The notes under the pieces are model-generated. The model did no database searches. It had not been told where the DNA came from and saw nothing but the letters and a program-made list of their open reading frames with translations. The position numbers and the translations under genes are program-made. Positions 12,395-22,946 of a stretch of 64,000 bases of DNA are shown here, piece by piece (the first letter of the stretch is position 1; each line of letters opens with the position of its first letter). The stretch comes from Eucommia ulmoides (Eukaryota; Streptophyta; Magnoliopsida; Garryales; Eucommiaceae), in NCBI GenBank assembly GCA_016647705.1, contig CM028326.1:17981901-18045900 (forward strand), written 5' to 3'.

Positions 12395-12797
12395 TGCAAA
12401 CTTATGCGGAAACATAAAAACAGAAGCGTACTTTTCGGATTCGGCAAACTCGTTTACAACCCGTTTCTCGTTTCTTCTCTCGTCGGCAAAAAAAATACTA
12501 CTAGAATATTTTTCGATAATATTCATACATTCACTAACCAATGCCACTTAAATTATCTGTAATCTGATGGAATAGAGACTTTGATATATCAACGCATATT
12601 TATAGAAAAAATCTCAAAAGATGTGTCTGTTCCAATGGTTACATATTGAAAAGGTATGTCCATTCTAACGAGTGTCTTTCGAAAAGACGTGAAACTTAAG
12701 ACCAAGAGGTATACCCATTCACATGATGACTCTCCATGAATCATGGGACCCATGTGGATGCTTCACGGGTTGACCCAACTAGCTCCATAATTCAACA
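12395..12797 (-). repeat. 5' LTR of the copia element
   Basis: 403 bp running TGCAAACTTATGCGG to AATTCAACA on the plus strand, the partner of 7928-8330. Host exon sequence resumes with ATTTTGATATGG. Confidence 0.9.
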
Positions 12798-12994
12798 ATT
12801 TTGATATGGTAGAGTCGATAAATGAGGATAGAGAAGAGGAGGAAGAGGATGATGAGTTTCACTGTTCGTGAGACCGTGTTCTTACTTGGAATCCTTTCAT
12901 GGAGAGGCAGAGCAGCCATTAATGGAGTAAGACTCTTTTAACAGAAATAACAGAAAAGAGTATTGCAGCCTCTGGCTTGTATTTCTAGTTGTGT

Positions 12995-13012
12995 TTAGTA
13001 TTTATAATGGAT
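12995..13012 (-). promoter_or_regulatory. Possible TATA box of CSL copy A
   Basis: On the minus strand a TATAAATAC-type motif lies about 85 bp upstream of the relic start codon at 12919. The same motif is conserved upstream of copy B. It is assigned from position and sequence only. Confidence 0.35.
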
Positions 13013-13151
13013 TTTGTCTGCTAGGTGGCTTCAAGGCCATTAAAACTATTGAATTGAAAGTCTCGTTTACTTTTAATTTCAAAAATTGTTTTCATCCAAT
13101 AAAAAAATATTTTTCTTGAGAACAATTTATGCACGTGTGTGTATATATAGA

Positions 13152-13549
13152 GCTAATGGCATTTTACCCCTTTAATTGAATTGCAGTTATCCCGTGTTAT
13201 TTTGGTAAGCAATTTATCCCTCTGGTGTTAACTAGAGTGCAACATTTACGTTTTCTGTTAAAACTAACGGTCATGTCTCAAAAACTAAAAATTAATAATT
13301 CATTTAATATTAATTAATATTTATACCTTCGGTTGGGTAGAGTTAAATCAAATAATATCTATTTGGTCTCCTTTTTTTTTCCTTTTCCGTTATACCACGG
13401 GGTCAAATCAAGTCGGGTTTAATATATTTGAAAATTTATTATTTTATGTAATTATTTAACTGTTACATTTAGTTTAAAATATAAGAGGGTAAAGTGCTTT
13501 ATCAAAATACTGCAGGGGCAAACTGTAATTCAGGCAAAGTGTGATACCC
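13152..13549. mobile_element. MITE-like inverted-repeat element, family member 1
   Basis: The left end TAATGGCATTTTACCCC and the right end GCAAAGTGTGATACCC are imperfect inverses of each other. The interior shares ATTTATACC..CGGTTGGGTAG and TTAAAACTAACGGTC with members at 30814-48270 and 49294-49660. It occupies the same place upstream of copy A as member 2 does upstream of copy B, so it predates the tandem duplication. No coding capacity is seen. Confidence 0.65.
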
Positions 13550-14340
13550 GAAATAACTTTTCATTTGGGGAGAGCAATAAACCTTAGAGAAGAACCATGG
13601 ATTATCTTGTTGTGATCAACCGAAAAAATACAAAGAGGCATGGGGTACAGAGGACCATTCTCAATCCACCTCTAGCAGCCACAACCTTCCATCTCATCTG
13701 TATAGCAATTTCCAGCGATTGATTTTCAGTCATAACTGTTCAGCAACTAGGCAAAGGAAAGATTTTTATACAAATTTATTTGGAGGCAATCATGTTATGC
13801 AAAACTCATTCACAAAAATTGTTTGGTTTATCCCATATCGGGCCAATGTAGGCTGGTCTTAGGCCTCTCTCAAATCTCAACCCCAAAAGTTAACTCACGA
13901 CCACCAGTTCCTTTCACATTCAATCTAGGATAAACTCAATAAAGATAACTCAAATTCTGATAAGTTTATGTTATTTGTACTTTAATTTGATTTTTTTTTT
14001 ATTTGTGATAAATAAAAAATCAAAAAATAAAATTTTATAAATTTTAGTAAGTAATGACGTTTTATAAATATCGAAAATAATTATATTATTAAAAATTACA
14101 TAAATAATTATAGTAAAATAGTATTTGTACAAATTAATTTTTTACTAATATACTATAAAATAATAAACAAATAACTATAAATTAAGATTAATTTTATCAA
14201 TTTTTATAAGTCAACAAATTCTAATTTTATATATAAAGAAATAAAAAAAATTAGAACCCATAAAAAAACTTAAAAAATGCATTTTTTAACCTCATTAAAC
14301 CCTTCTCTCTCATCCCACTTTTAAGTATGAGATAGATTTG
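13550..14340. other. Upstream flank of copy A, homologous to 48270-48830
   Basis: From 13550 to about 13990 the sequence matches 48270-48830 (shared CTCAATCCACCTCTAGCA, CAACTAGGCAAA). This shows that the tandem duplication included upstream DNA. It contains a degraded version (about 13826-13945) of the inverted-repeat element at 48537-48767. The rest to 14340 is very AT-rich with no gene. Confidence 0.75.
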
Positions 14341-14344
14341 GGGG

Positions 14345-14720
14345 TAGGAATTCTGATAAGCCCTAAGTGCAAAATCAACATGTTAGAATGGCATATAACA
14401 CTCTTCGAGCGAGTGTCAACTCCGGAAGAAAATGGAAAGAGATAAAAGAGAGAAGAAATAAGAAGAAGAGTAGAGAATTCAAGAGGAAGAGCATAGAGAA
14501 TTGAGAGGAAGAAGATCTATCAATTTCTCATTCTCCTCGTGAACACAAGAGCTATAGTATTTATAGCTTCACCTAACCTACCAAGCTAACAACCCAACAA
14601 ACCAAACCAAACCAACAAACAGCTAATAATACCAAACCAACAAAATAACAACCCAAACTAACAAAGGAATCCATGGCAGCCATGAGATGATGATGATCCT
14701 GGCAGGGTCGTATCAAACTC
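14345..14720 (-). mobile_element. LTR-like sequence, probably a copia solo LTR fragment
   Basis: On the minus strand a TATAAATACTATAGC motif near 14560 is followed by a leader rich in CTCTTC words and the end ...CCATTCTAACA near 14380. This pattern resembles the U3-R-U5 order of a plant copia LTR. The other boundary and a target duplication were not found. The flanking 14720-14930 holds nothing recognisable. Confidence 0.3.
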
Positions 14721-15192
14721 TGCTTCTGGGATAATCTATTAGGACTCCCACCAGAAAGAAATTCAAAAGAACCAAGGAAACCTATGTGCTTAGAAACATT
14801 AAAATGCAAAAGGTTTGCTTTCATTGCTATGATTAATAAGCATAAAATAAATCAAACTAACAACTTGACCCCTACCCAATAATCAAATCCTTTTCTTTAT
14901 CATTATCAAATCCTCGCTCTCAAATTTACCCTAGATCGTTCGGGGTGGTCGACGTTGGTTGTGGCGAGGTCGGATCTGGATGGCCACGGCCAGCAGTGGT
15001 CGGATTTGCATGACCTCTCACCGATTTCACTGATATCTCCCTCTCGCTTCCCCAATCTGTCGCCGCCACTGAGATCGTCGCCATCGCCAACGAATCGCCG
15101 TCGTCGTTTCTCCGCCACTTCGTCATCGCCAACGATTTGCCGTGACCGTCTCTCGATCTCGATCTCCGCTGTCTCGATGGTGTTGGGTAGAA

Positions 15193-15270
15193 ATGGGAAG
15201 GGGAGGAGAAGATCTATGGGACGATTTTGCTCTCATTAACGTCTTCGAAGACGCCATCTCCAAGTACAAG
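15193..15270 (+). pseudogene. SMN-like (survival motor neuron) first-exon fragment
   Basis: ATG at 15193 opens a 26-codon frame ending at a splice donor (AAG then GTCCTC). The peptide contains GEDLWDDFALINVFEDAISK, which resembles the Gemin2-binding segment at the N-terminus of SMN proteins (WDDxALIxAxDxAxxxxK). SMN is the core of the complex that loads Sm rings onto spliceosomal snRNAs. The GC-rich stretch before it (14935-15190) looks like a 5' untranslated region or promoter island. No later SMN exon was found before the LINE or after it. It could be the start of a gene with very long introns, but a stranded fragment is more likely. Confidence 0.45.
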
Positions 15271-16600
15271 GTCCTCTCTCTCTCTAGAAACTCGGCTCCT
15301 TGTTTCTCGCTTTTACTTCAATGCTTAAACACAACATAGAGATCAACACAGAGGTAGAAGACTTAGATAAACTCTGTAATTGCGGTTCATTGAGAAGTAG
15401 AAGACTTTGATAAACTCTGTAATTGAGAGCAATGCGTTGGTGTCAAATTTTCTGTGGCAGAGGTTTCATTGAAAGTGAAGAGAAATTGAGAGGAGAAATT
15501 AATCAAGGACATGAATAATTTATGGTGTGGAATTTGAGATTAATTGTCAGATATGCCTTAGTAGGGCATATTCTTGTTTGATTTTGCAGAAAATTCTCAC
15601 AAGTATATGAACAAAGCTTTACTATTCACTATTAGTTTTGATTTTTCCACCGTCCTCCACCATTCCACGTTTCCAAGTGGTCTAATCTTGCCAGATTTGG
15701 GTTTGATTTGGTTCAAAATGGCCTAGACGAAATCAATTTTAACTTTCACTTTCAATTGCGATGAAGGAGAAAGGCTATTCGTTCGTCTAATTTTCGATCA
15801 AAGGTGACACGGTTTTTGCTTCATTTTCTTCGGTGTTTTGAAGTTTTAGGGAAATCAATTGCTTGGTGTTTGTTTATTGTTCCTATTCTTTCATTTTTGT
15901 CCCTAGAAAACTGGATGGATTTGGTCTCTGTTACCAAATTCTCTATAAAATCCATTTTCGTATCTTTATTGCTTTCATTTTCTTCCTATGGTTCTTAAGT
16001 CTTTTCCTTTGGTTCTTAAGTCTTATTTATTGTTCCAGGAATTTTCAAGAATTTGCAGGGGCTTGAGGTTGAATTTGTTGTTCAAGAACTGTGCCTGAAC
16101 AAAAATTGAGGTTGAATTTTTTTATTTGTGGGTTTTTGAGTTGTGAATTACTGCGACATTTTCTTTATGGGTTTTTGAGTTATGAATTGCTACTGTGAAT
16201 CTGTGCAGATAGTGTTTTATCGGGGCTTGAACTTAAATTTGTTGTTCAAGAACTGCGCTTAAACAAAAATTGAGGTTGAAATTGGACGTGTTTAAAAAGT
16301 CATATTGTTGGATATCCTTTTTTTTTTTTTTTTTTTTTTTACATTTTTCGGATAGTGTTTTAATATATTGTTGTTGATGTATTGAAGAATAAGTGAATTA
16401 TAAGAAGTGAATTATAGTTTTTTTATTAGTGAATTTTAGTAGATTGTTATTGAAGTATTTTGATGGGAAATTTTGGATTACCATGGTACTTCATAGTGAA
16501 ATGTAATTTATTGATATATTTTGATATATTAATATGGTGTATTATGGTGAAATTGTGCAATTTAAAATGTATTAAAAGATCGTATATTTTATGATAATTC
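15271..16600. other. Non-coding spacer with short duplications
   Basis: No credible gene is seen. It holds a near-tandem 40-bp repeat (AAACTCTGTAATTG at about 15372 and 15412), a dispersed 65-bp direct repeat (16060-16125 and 16221-16286, both with TTGTTCAAGAACTG), and a poly(T) tract at 16319-16340. It may be intron DNA of the SMN-like locus. Confidence 0.55.
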
Positions 16601-16842
16601 ATATTTTATTATTTCGATGCATGAGAAAAGCGCTGAAAACCTAGAGAGAGAACCCGCAGCCGCCACATGCAATCGTGAAACCCTAGCCGCTGCCGGCTAG
16701 GGGGGTCACTGCCGATTTCTTTGCCAGTGCGGGAGTTATCGCTCCTCCAAGGCAGAACCACTGTTCTTTGCTGTTTCTCTCTCTCTCTCCTCTCTCTAGG
16801 ATTCTCCCGCTGCAGATACCCTAGTCGCTGCAAGCACTACTG

Positions 16843-18669
16843 TTGTTTGATGTTTACTGCTTTGTTCCGGACACGGAAGCTCCATCAGCACTGCCTGTAA
16901 GAAATACAGGTTTTGTGCGATCCTATGCAGCTACTCTACAAAAAGAAGTTTGTCTTCTACCTATAGAGGTGGAATCTCGATTATACATAAAAGATGGCAT
17001 GCCGGCTGTCTCATTCTCTCCCTCCACGCTGTCCCAATCAGAGGCCCTCTTTGATCAAGCAACGGTTTTGAAATTTCACAATGGTTGTCCCTCTTTGGAA
17101 GTTATCCAAACAGAAATAAGAACTTGGAATCTCACAGGGCAGTTCCTAATGGGGTTGATTGACTCAAAAACGTTTCTTCTTCGATTCCTTAATGATAGCG
17201 ATCTTCTCAAAGTCCTGTCCCGTGAAGTTAACGCGATAAAGGGATTTTATTACAAGGTATTCCGATGGAATAAAGTTTTTAATTCCAAAAACGATGCCTC
17301 TATTCTTCCATTTTGGATTCAATTCCCAAAGCTTCCAATCAATTATTTTGTTCCCGATATCCTAAAAGCGATAGCTAGCACGATTGGTAAAGTTGTCACT
17401 ATTGATTCCACTACTTTAACCTTGACAAGATTGAACTCCGCTAGGGTGTGTGTAGAGGTAGATCTCTCTAAACCTTTACCACCCAAAATCTAGATCGGAA
17501 AGTAAGACGGGTTTTCTCAAGAGGTTATGTACGATCGGATTCATTCCTTTTGTTCCTATTGTAATATTCAGGGTCACTCTCTAGACATATGTTGGAGGAA
17601 AAACCCTCCGTTGAACGACAAGAAAAATGCAAGGGAAGAAGGCTCTGATAATCTAGAAAACACACTATCAAAAAGCTTCAAAAGATGACGTAATAGGGCA
17701 TTGCAGAAATCAGTCCCAGAAGTTCCGATTCAAGGTGCTAGTGGGTAGCAAGAAAGTGGTGCCGATCCGCATGAAAATGATGCAAATTCTGGTATACTAC
17801 AGGAGGCTATTTTGGGTACCGTTTTGATGCAAAATAATGATGTTTTACTGCAAGTTCCAGGTTCAGTTGTTGAGCTTCCGCAGGGGGCCGTTTTGGGTAC
17901 TGTTTTGACGCAAAAAAATTATGTTTTACTGCAGGTTGCAGGTTCGGTTGCTGAGCTAACGCAGGGGGCTATTTTGGATATTGTTTTGAAGCAAAAAAGG
18001 TTGTTTTACCGCAAGCTGCAGGTTCGGTTGTTGAGCTACCGCAGGGGGCTGTTTTGGGTACTATTTTGACGGAAAAAAAATGTTGTTTTACCACAAGCTG
18101 CAGGTTCGGTTGTTGAGCTACCGCAGGGGGCTGTTTTGGGTAATGTTGTGTTGAAAAACACAACTATTTTACCGCAAGTTGCTGGTCCAATTAATGAACG
18201 AACACCGGAGGTTGCTGATACTGGTCTAGATACACTGCAAGGGACTGTTCCAGCAGCTGTTTTATCGCATGGGGCTGTTTTGCTAGACAGTTCTAATATT
18301 GCAGTTGAAACCGGAATGCAATCTGGTCCGACGATGACAGTTCCGTCCGAAAACATGGTTACTGTTGATTCAGGCTCTCCTCCTTTGCATGTAGTGATTC
18401 GTGATCATATTCAGACTTTTCAAGTTCCTTTTGTGGATGAAGAGAGAGGAAATTTTGTCGCCAAAAGGGACTCTCAATCGGAGCAAGTGGATTCTTTGTC
18501 TGATGATAAGGGAACAACTGGTTATGCTACGGATATGACAAACAAGAAACCGGATGGCTTTCAAATCGTCCGAAGAAAGAAAGGAAAATTGCAGGTTCCA
18601 GAGTCGGTTGGAGGTCCCTCCAAGACTTCGGGAATGGTAACACGCCATCAAGTGAAGTTTAATGTCTGA
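16843..18669 (+). pseudogene. LINE ORF1 (DUF4283 RNA-binding type), broken
   Basis: The N-terminal part (16843-17493) carries PSLEVIQTEIRTWNLTGQ, LLRFLNDSDLLKVLSRE, FYYKVFRWNKVF and LPFWIQFPKLPINYF, matching the DUF4283 domain at the start of plant L1 ORF1 proteins. A stop at 17493 and further frame breaks separate it from a C-terminal stretch ending at 18669. That stretch contains GFQIVRRKKGKLQ, a motif typical just before the ORF2 start. Between them lies an 80-82-bp tandem repeat (17800-18145). The protein would bind element RNA. Confidence 0.75.
17800..18145 (+). repeat. Tandem repeat of an 80-82-bp unit, about four copies, in LINE ORF1
   Basis: Each unit carries GTTTTGGGTA, GCAAAAAA, TTTTACYGCAAGYTGCAGG and TTGAGCTACCGCAGGGGGC. 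Successive GGGGGC landmarks fall near 17881, 17962, 18042 and 18124, giving spacings of 81, 80 and 82 bp. The spacings are not all multiples of three, so the array no longer preserves one frame. Confidence 0.88.
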
Positions 18670-19264
18670 CTCCATTCTGTTTTGGAACTGTAGGGGGATC
18701 GCTAAACTAAAACGAATAGTGAAGTCTTCGAAAATTTCTTTTGCCGGAGTTATCGATTCGTGGATTGATGATTCTAATATGCGGAGGGTTAATAAAGCTA
18801 TCAAGTTTCATAATGCAGTGTCTAATCAAGGTGAGTTGGGAAAAAATTGGGTTTTATGGAGAAATAATCTGGAAGTTCAAATAGTTCGTACGCATCGCCA
18901 ATTTTTTGCTTGTAAGTTATCTTGGTTAAATTTAGATTTTTTTATTGTGGTGGTTTATGCTAGCTGCTCTCAAATCGAACGCCGAATTCTCTGGGAGGAT
19001 CTTCTCATTACAATTGCCTCAATCTCTATTTCGATAATTTGGGGGGGTGATTCTAATGTTGTTAGGAGTATGTCCAAGAAGTTGGGTCGTTTAACCCCTT
19101 CTTGGAGCGCCATGCAAGAGTTTAATGTATGTATTAATTTAGCCGGACTAGTGGATCCCCCGTTCGCTGGGTCTACCTTTACTTTTTGTAATAATTGTCA
19201 AGGGTTATCTCGCCAATATTCTCGATTAGATAGAATCCTGGTATCGCCAATGATTTGTAATTAG
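18662..19264 (+). pseudogene. LINE ORF2 N-terminus: EEP endonuclease
   Basis: The frame begins MSDSILFWNCRG, where the asparagine of WNCRG is the first endonuclease motif. It includes VVVYAS, IIWGGDSNVV (normally GGDFN) and ends SRQYSRLDRILVS, the SRLDR motif of plant L1 endonucleases. This domain nicks the target DNA. The frame stops at 19264. A degraded linker follows at 19265-19775 (another open stretch at 19445-19681 with FDQATMKYNNLLKREEVYW), before the reverse transcriptase frame resumes. Confidence 0.85.
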
Positions 19265-19775
19265 TTTGAAGACCGGGTAGAGCATTTGGCATGTATTAAT
19301 TCGGACCACTGCCCGTTGATTATGCATTCCTCATCTTTCTCATATAATGGTCCGAAGATTTTTCGGTTTCAGTGAACGTGGACCCTGCATGAGGGATTTC
19401 TGGACGTGGTTAAACTTGCATGAAAGGCTTCTCATCAAAACCCCTTGGTTCGTTTAAGTCTTAACATCAAATCGACGAGAGCGGCCCTTAAAGTTTGGAA
19501 TGCTCAGACTTTTGGGAACGTTTTTATTGAGTTAAATTCTTGGAAGGATAGAATAGAAGCTTATGATTCTATGCTTCAAACCAACTGGTCTCAGAGTGTT
19601 TCAGATTTATTTGATCAGGCTACTATGAAATATAATAATCTTCTTAAGAGAGAGGAAGTATATTGGAAACAAAAGTCTTGAGAGCATTGGCTAGCAGAGG
19701 GGAATAGCAATTCTAAATTCTTTCATGCATCCATTAAAATGCATAATTCCCCTCTTTGTTTGTCTGTAATTCGTT

Positions 19776-21371
19776 ATGAAGATGGGAGTAGCTTGGCGGA
19801 GCCCAATAAGTTTCATTAAGCTGCAATTGAATTTTTTAACGATATACTCTACTGCCCAGGTGACCGTTTCTGACACTGTCTTTGATTCCATCCCTCGTAT
19901 TGTTACAGATATGGATAATGATATGTTATTGGCTCCTTTTTGGTTTGAGGAAATCAAATATACTCTTTGGTCCATTTCCATTGATGGTGCATCAGGTATG
20001 GATTCTCTATCTTCTAGGTTTTTCAAATTTTCCTGGGAAATAGTGGGTAAAGATATTTGGGAAGCCGCTAATTATTTTCTTAAAAGGAACCCCCTTCCTA
20101 GTGCTCTCTCTAGTACCTTACTGGTCCTTATTCCAAAGAAATCTCAACCGTCTTCTCTAAAAGATTTTTGCCTGATCAGTTTATGTAATATTTGTTATAA
20201 AATCTTTTCAAAGGCTTTAGCTACCACATTGGCATCTCTTCTGCCCAAGTTGATTTATGTTCAGCAACATGGTTTTGTTAAAGGCCGATCCATCATGTTA
20301 GCAATTGGGCTTGCCCAAGAGCTACTCAAGGATTTGGATAAGGATATACGTAGGCGTAATATTATGCTCAAACTCGACATGGCCAAAGCTTATGATCGAA
20401 TCGAGTGGAATTTCTTAATAGAGGTGCTTAATCGATTTGGTTTCAACTTCGGATTTATTGTTGCTGCTTCTAGATGTTTTGACTCGACTTATTTTTCCGT
20501 GGTGTTCCAAGGGGTATATAAGGGTTGGTTTCCTGCTTCTAGAGGACTTCGTCAGGGCGACCCTATTTCTCCTTTATTGTTTATCTTAGCTCAAGAGGTC
20601 CTCAGTCGAAATATCTATCGATCCATGATAGATGGTTGGGTTCGATCTTTTGTTACAAAAAGACGTTGTCCTCTGATTTCTCATTTGATGTTTGTAGATG
20701 ATACCCTTATATTTTGTAACGGAAGCTCTCGCAGCATTAGAAACTTAATGAAGGTGCTTGAAGAATATCAATTAGCCTCGGGTCAACTTGTGAGTGCTCC
20801 AAAAAGTAATTTATATATTCATCATAATAGTCCTAATGCTCGTTGCTTGGCTATCGATCTTTCCACAGGTTTTAGTCAAGGTGTTTTTCCTTATACTTAC
20901 CTTGGAGTGCCACTCACATATGGTCATCTTAAAGTGAGCCACTTTGTTGGTCTTATTGAGAAAGTATTCAAGACCATTGATGGGTGGAAAGCTAAGCTTC
21001 TATCGAGTGGAGGTAAACTTGTTCTGCTAAAGCATGTTTTATCCTCTTTCCCTCTGCATCTTTTGGCTTCCACTTGTGTTCATAATAGCATTCTGGCGGA
21101 TATGGAATCCATGTTTTTGAATTTCTTTTGGGGGTACTCGGATTCAAGAAAGAAAAGGCATTGGGTGGCTTGGCAAAAAATCTGTCAAGATACCTCTTCA
21201 AGCGGTCTTGGTCTTTGTAATCTGAAGAATATGAAGCTGGCTTTCTCTTTCAAGAGGATTTGGGCTCTTCTAAAAGGGAATTCTCTCTGGTGTGATTTTA
21301 TGCGGTCCAAGTACACTAATAATCTACCTTTATCTCTATGGATGGATCAGATTGGGAGTTCCAAAATATGA
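19776..21371 (+). pseudogene. LINE ORF2 reverse transcriptase domain
   Basis: A 531-codon open stretch holds the successive non-LTR reverse transcriptase blocks: VLIPKKSQPSSLKDFCLISL, QQHGFVKGRSIMLAIGLAQE, MLKLDMAKAYDRIEW (first catalytic aspartate), SRGLRQGDPISPLLFILAQE and HLMFVDDTLIF, where FVDD replaces the usual FADD active site. The thumb-like region with YLGVPLTYG, FFWGYSDSRKKRHWVAW and SSGLGLCNLKNMKLAF follows. The frame ends at 21371 with the continuation shifted, so the polypeptide is broken although the domain itself is uninterrupted. Confidence 0.88.
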
Positions 21372-21506
21372 AAAGATATCCTGTCGGCTAAAAATACTTT
21401 TATGTAGTTATCGAGATGGAAAGTTAGTAATGGCGAGCTCACTAGTTTTTGGCATGATGATTGGGGCCTTGGTATCATTGCTAATGACCTAAATTTTACC
21501 AACAAG

Positions 21507-22644
21507 TTGTCTTCTGTCAAAATTTTCTTTCAAGATAAGGAATGGATCTCCCTAGACTTAGAAGATGATGTTCAGGATTTCTTGGAGGGCTCTCTCCCTT
21601 CATTGTCATCAGAATCCGATTCTCTTATTTGGCTTCCTAGCGATAATGGCGTTTTCTCCATCAAATCAGCTTGGAGGGCTATTCAAGGCGAGGTAATCCC
21701 GATTGATCATTATTCTAAGCGTTGGAGTCTTCGCTTTCCTTTTAAGATTAAGCTTTTCATGTGGCGGTTGTTAAAAAATAGACTAGCAGTTGATGCTTCC
21801 ATCCAAAGAATGAGAGTGATTTTGGTTTTGGGATGTCGATGCTGCCTCTTTCATTCTACTGAGAACATCCAACATTTTTTTCTAGAGAGTGAGGTTGCTT
21901 CAAAAGTGTGGCAGAATTTTAGCTCCTTCTTTAATATTCATTTTATCCCTCAACCCTTAATACACCGTATTAAGTTGTGGTGGAGTAGACTTAAAGGAAG
22001 TTCTCAGTTTCATAAATTATGGGCGTTGATCCCATCACTGATTTGTTGGGAGATATGGTTAAGTCAGAACCGTGCCATCCATGATAATATCTCCATGTAT
22101 GATAAATATATTATTTCCAAAGTTAGGAACTGGGTTAATACGCTGAGCCCTCTGATTATCTCTAAGTCGGTTTACTCTTCTTTTGGGGTCTATTCTCTGG
22201 CTCTATTGGGTTGCCCGATCAAGCAGGTTATTCGTCGACAGCCGCTGGTTTGCCATTGGTCCCGTCCGCTTGAGGGGGTTTTCGAGCTAAATGTGGATGG
22301 AGCTTTGACACGGGAGACCATGACGTCTTCTTTGTGGTGGGGTTGTTCGCGACAGTACTAAAGCTGTTAGTTGGGCTTTCTTCTGCCCTCTAACGGTTAG
22401 TTCGAATTTCCTAACTGAGTTTCACGGGTTGTTCTTGGGGATTCAAGAAACTCTGCGTTTGGGCCAGCTCCCCTTGCTGGTGGAGAGCAATTCATTAGCT
22501 TTGGTTCATTCTATAAGGAAGGATAGTCTAGCTAATATTGTTTCGAACAACCCTTTATTATTTTTTATAGATAGCCCATTACCTCACGACGTTCTTTCTT
22601 ACGTTCGTGAGGATCAAGAGGGTTTTCCACGTCTTAGATTGTAA
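21507..22644 (+). pseudogene. LINE ORF2 C-terminus: zf-RVT and RNase H
   Basis: The first frame (21507-22361) contains the zf-RVT region: FSIKSAWRAIQGE, FPFKIKLFMWRLLKNRL and a degraded Cys/His finger, with HSTENIQHFFLE where HxxES/H-F normally lies. It then begins an RNase H domain (FELNVDGA, first catalytic aspartate). After a frame change the RNase H continues at 22429-22644 with ETLRLGQLPLLVESNSLALV. The domain would remove RNA from the hybrid during integration. Frame breaks make it non-functional. Confidence 0.8.
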
Positions 22645-22733
22645 CTTTTTCGCTATTTTAATATAGAGCTCGTTTTTTTTTTGTTTTTTTTTTTTAAATG
22701 TTTGAAGAAATTAATTGTTATATTCATATATAG

Positions 22734-22946
22734 GATACTCTGGAAGTGATCTACAAGCGCTGTGAAGAAGCGGCCATGATGCCAATCAGAGAGCTTGGCG
22801 CAAATATTATCAATGTGAAGGCCAATCAGGCAAGGCGATTAAGATATAGAGATTTTCAAAAGGCAATGACTATAATTAGGCCGAGTCTGCATAAAAGCAA
22901 GTGGCAAGAGCTTGAACAATGGAACCAGGAGTTCGTCTCTAATTAA
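22734..22946 (+). pseudogene. Spastin-like AAA ATPase, terminal-exon fragment
   Basis: A splice acceptor (ATATAG) precedes sequence that reads YSGSDLQAL, then loses two bases at the cysteine codon and continues CEEAAMMPIRELGANI, LRYRDFQKAMTIIRPSL and WQELEQWNQEF before TAA. This matches the end of the AAA lid and C-terminal helix of plant spastin-like AAA ATPases (meiotic-clade family). The AAA core (Walker A/B) is absent upstream, where the LINE ends instead. The missing exons plus the frameshift make this a fragment. The start of the exon is set by the acceptor and the conserved GYSGSDL motif. Confidence 0.68.

Larger units (their letters stand above)
7928..12797 (-). mobile_element. Ty1/copia LTR retrotransposon, internally deleted, inserted in exon 1 of CSL copy A
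   Basis: Two 403-bp LTRs (7928-8330 and 12395-12797) in the same orientation start TG and end CA. They are flanked by GTTTT on the left and ATTTT on the right, a 5-bp target duplication with one change. Copy B shows the uninterrupted target. On the minus strand a primer-binding site like the initiator tRNA-Met type (TTGGTATTGGAGCC) follows the 5' LTR at about 12381-12394, and a purine tract GAGTGGGAGA precedes the 3' LTR at 8331. Gag and the C-terminal part of Pol (reverse transcriptase to RNase H) remain. Protease, integrase and the N-terminal reverse transcriptase are missing, and a piece of a different LTR lies in the gap. The LTRs differ at many positions, so this is not a recent insertion. 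Confidence 0.92.
1238..12919 (-). pseudogene. Cellulose synthase-like (CSLB/CSLH clade) pseudogene, copy A
   Basis: This is a dead paralogue of the gene at 24709-30570. Recognisable parts on the minus strand are exon 1 (12798-12919 plus 7790-7927, split by the copia element), intron 1 (split by the Helitron), exon 2 (1919-2243), exon 3 (1611-1730) and exon 4 (1238-1357). The remaining 3' exons are not seen; an LTR lies beyond intron 4 and they may continue outside the window. Exon 2 keeps the family-2 glycosyltransferase signatures [10 protein letters not shown] and [11 protein letters not shown], where the DDG supplies the first catalytic aspartate. It also has at least two in-frame stops: a tryptophan codon turned to TAG near 2047, and another near 1953. 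Exon 3 is 120 bp against 126 bp in copy B and is locally shifted. Exon 4 keeps ISREKRP and [11 protein letters not shown]. An intact relative would be a Golgi membrane beta-glycan synthase. Confidence 0.88.
16605..22690 (+). mobile_element. Decayed L1-type LINE retrotransposon with RNase H
   Basis: This is a full-length-looking non-LTR element. A 5' leader rich in CTCTCT is followed by ORF1 with a DUF4283-like domain. ORF2 then carries an endonuclease, reverse transcriptase, zf-RVT domain and RNase H, and the 3' end is T-rich. ORF2 starts at 18662 and overlaps the ORF1 stop by 8 bp, as expected for this group. Frameshifts and stops break both proteins. A clear target duplication and poly(A) tail were not found, so the exact ends are estimates. 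Confidence 0.85.

Noticed and set aside
14906-15239. Overlapping Arg/Ser-rich frames on both strands
   Set aside because: They arise from a GC-rich leader in front of the SMN-like exon; none has a recognisable domain.
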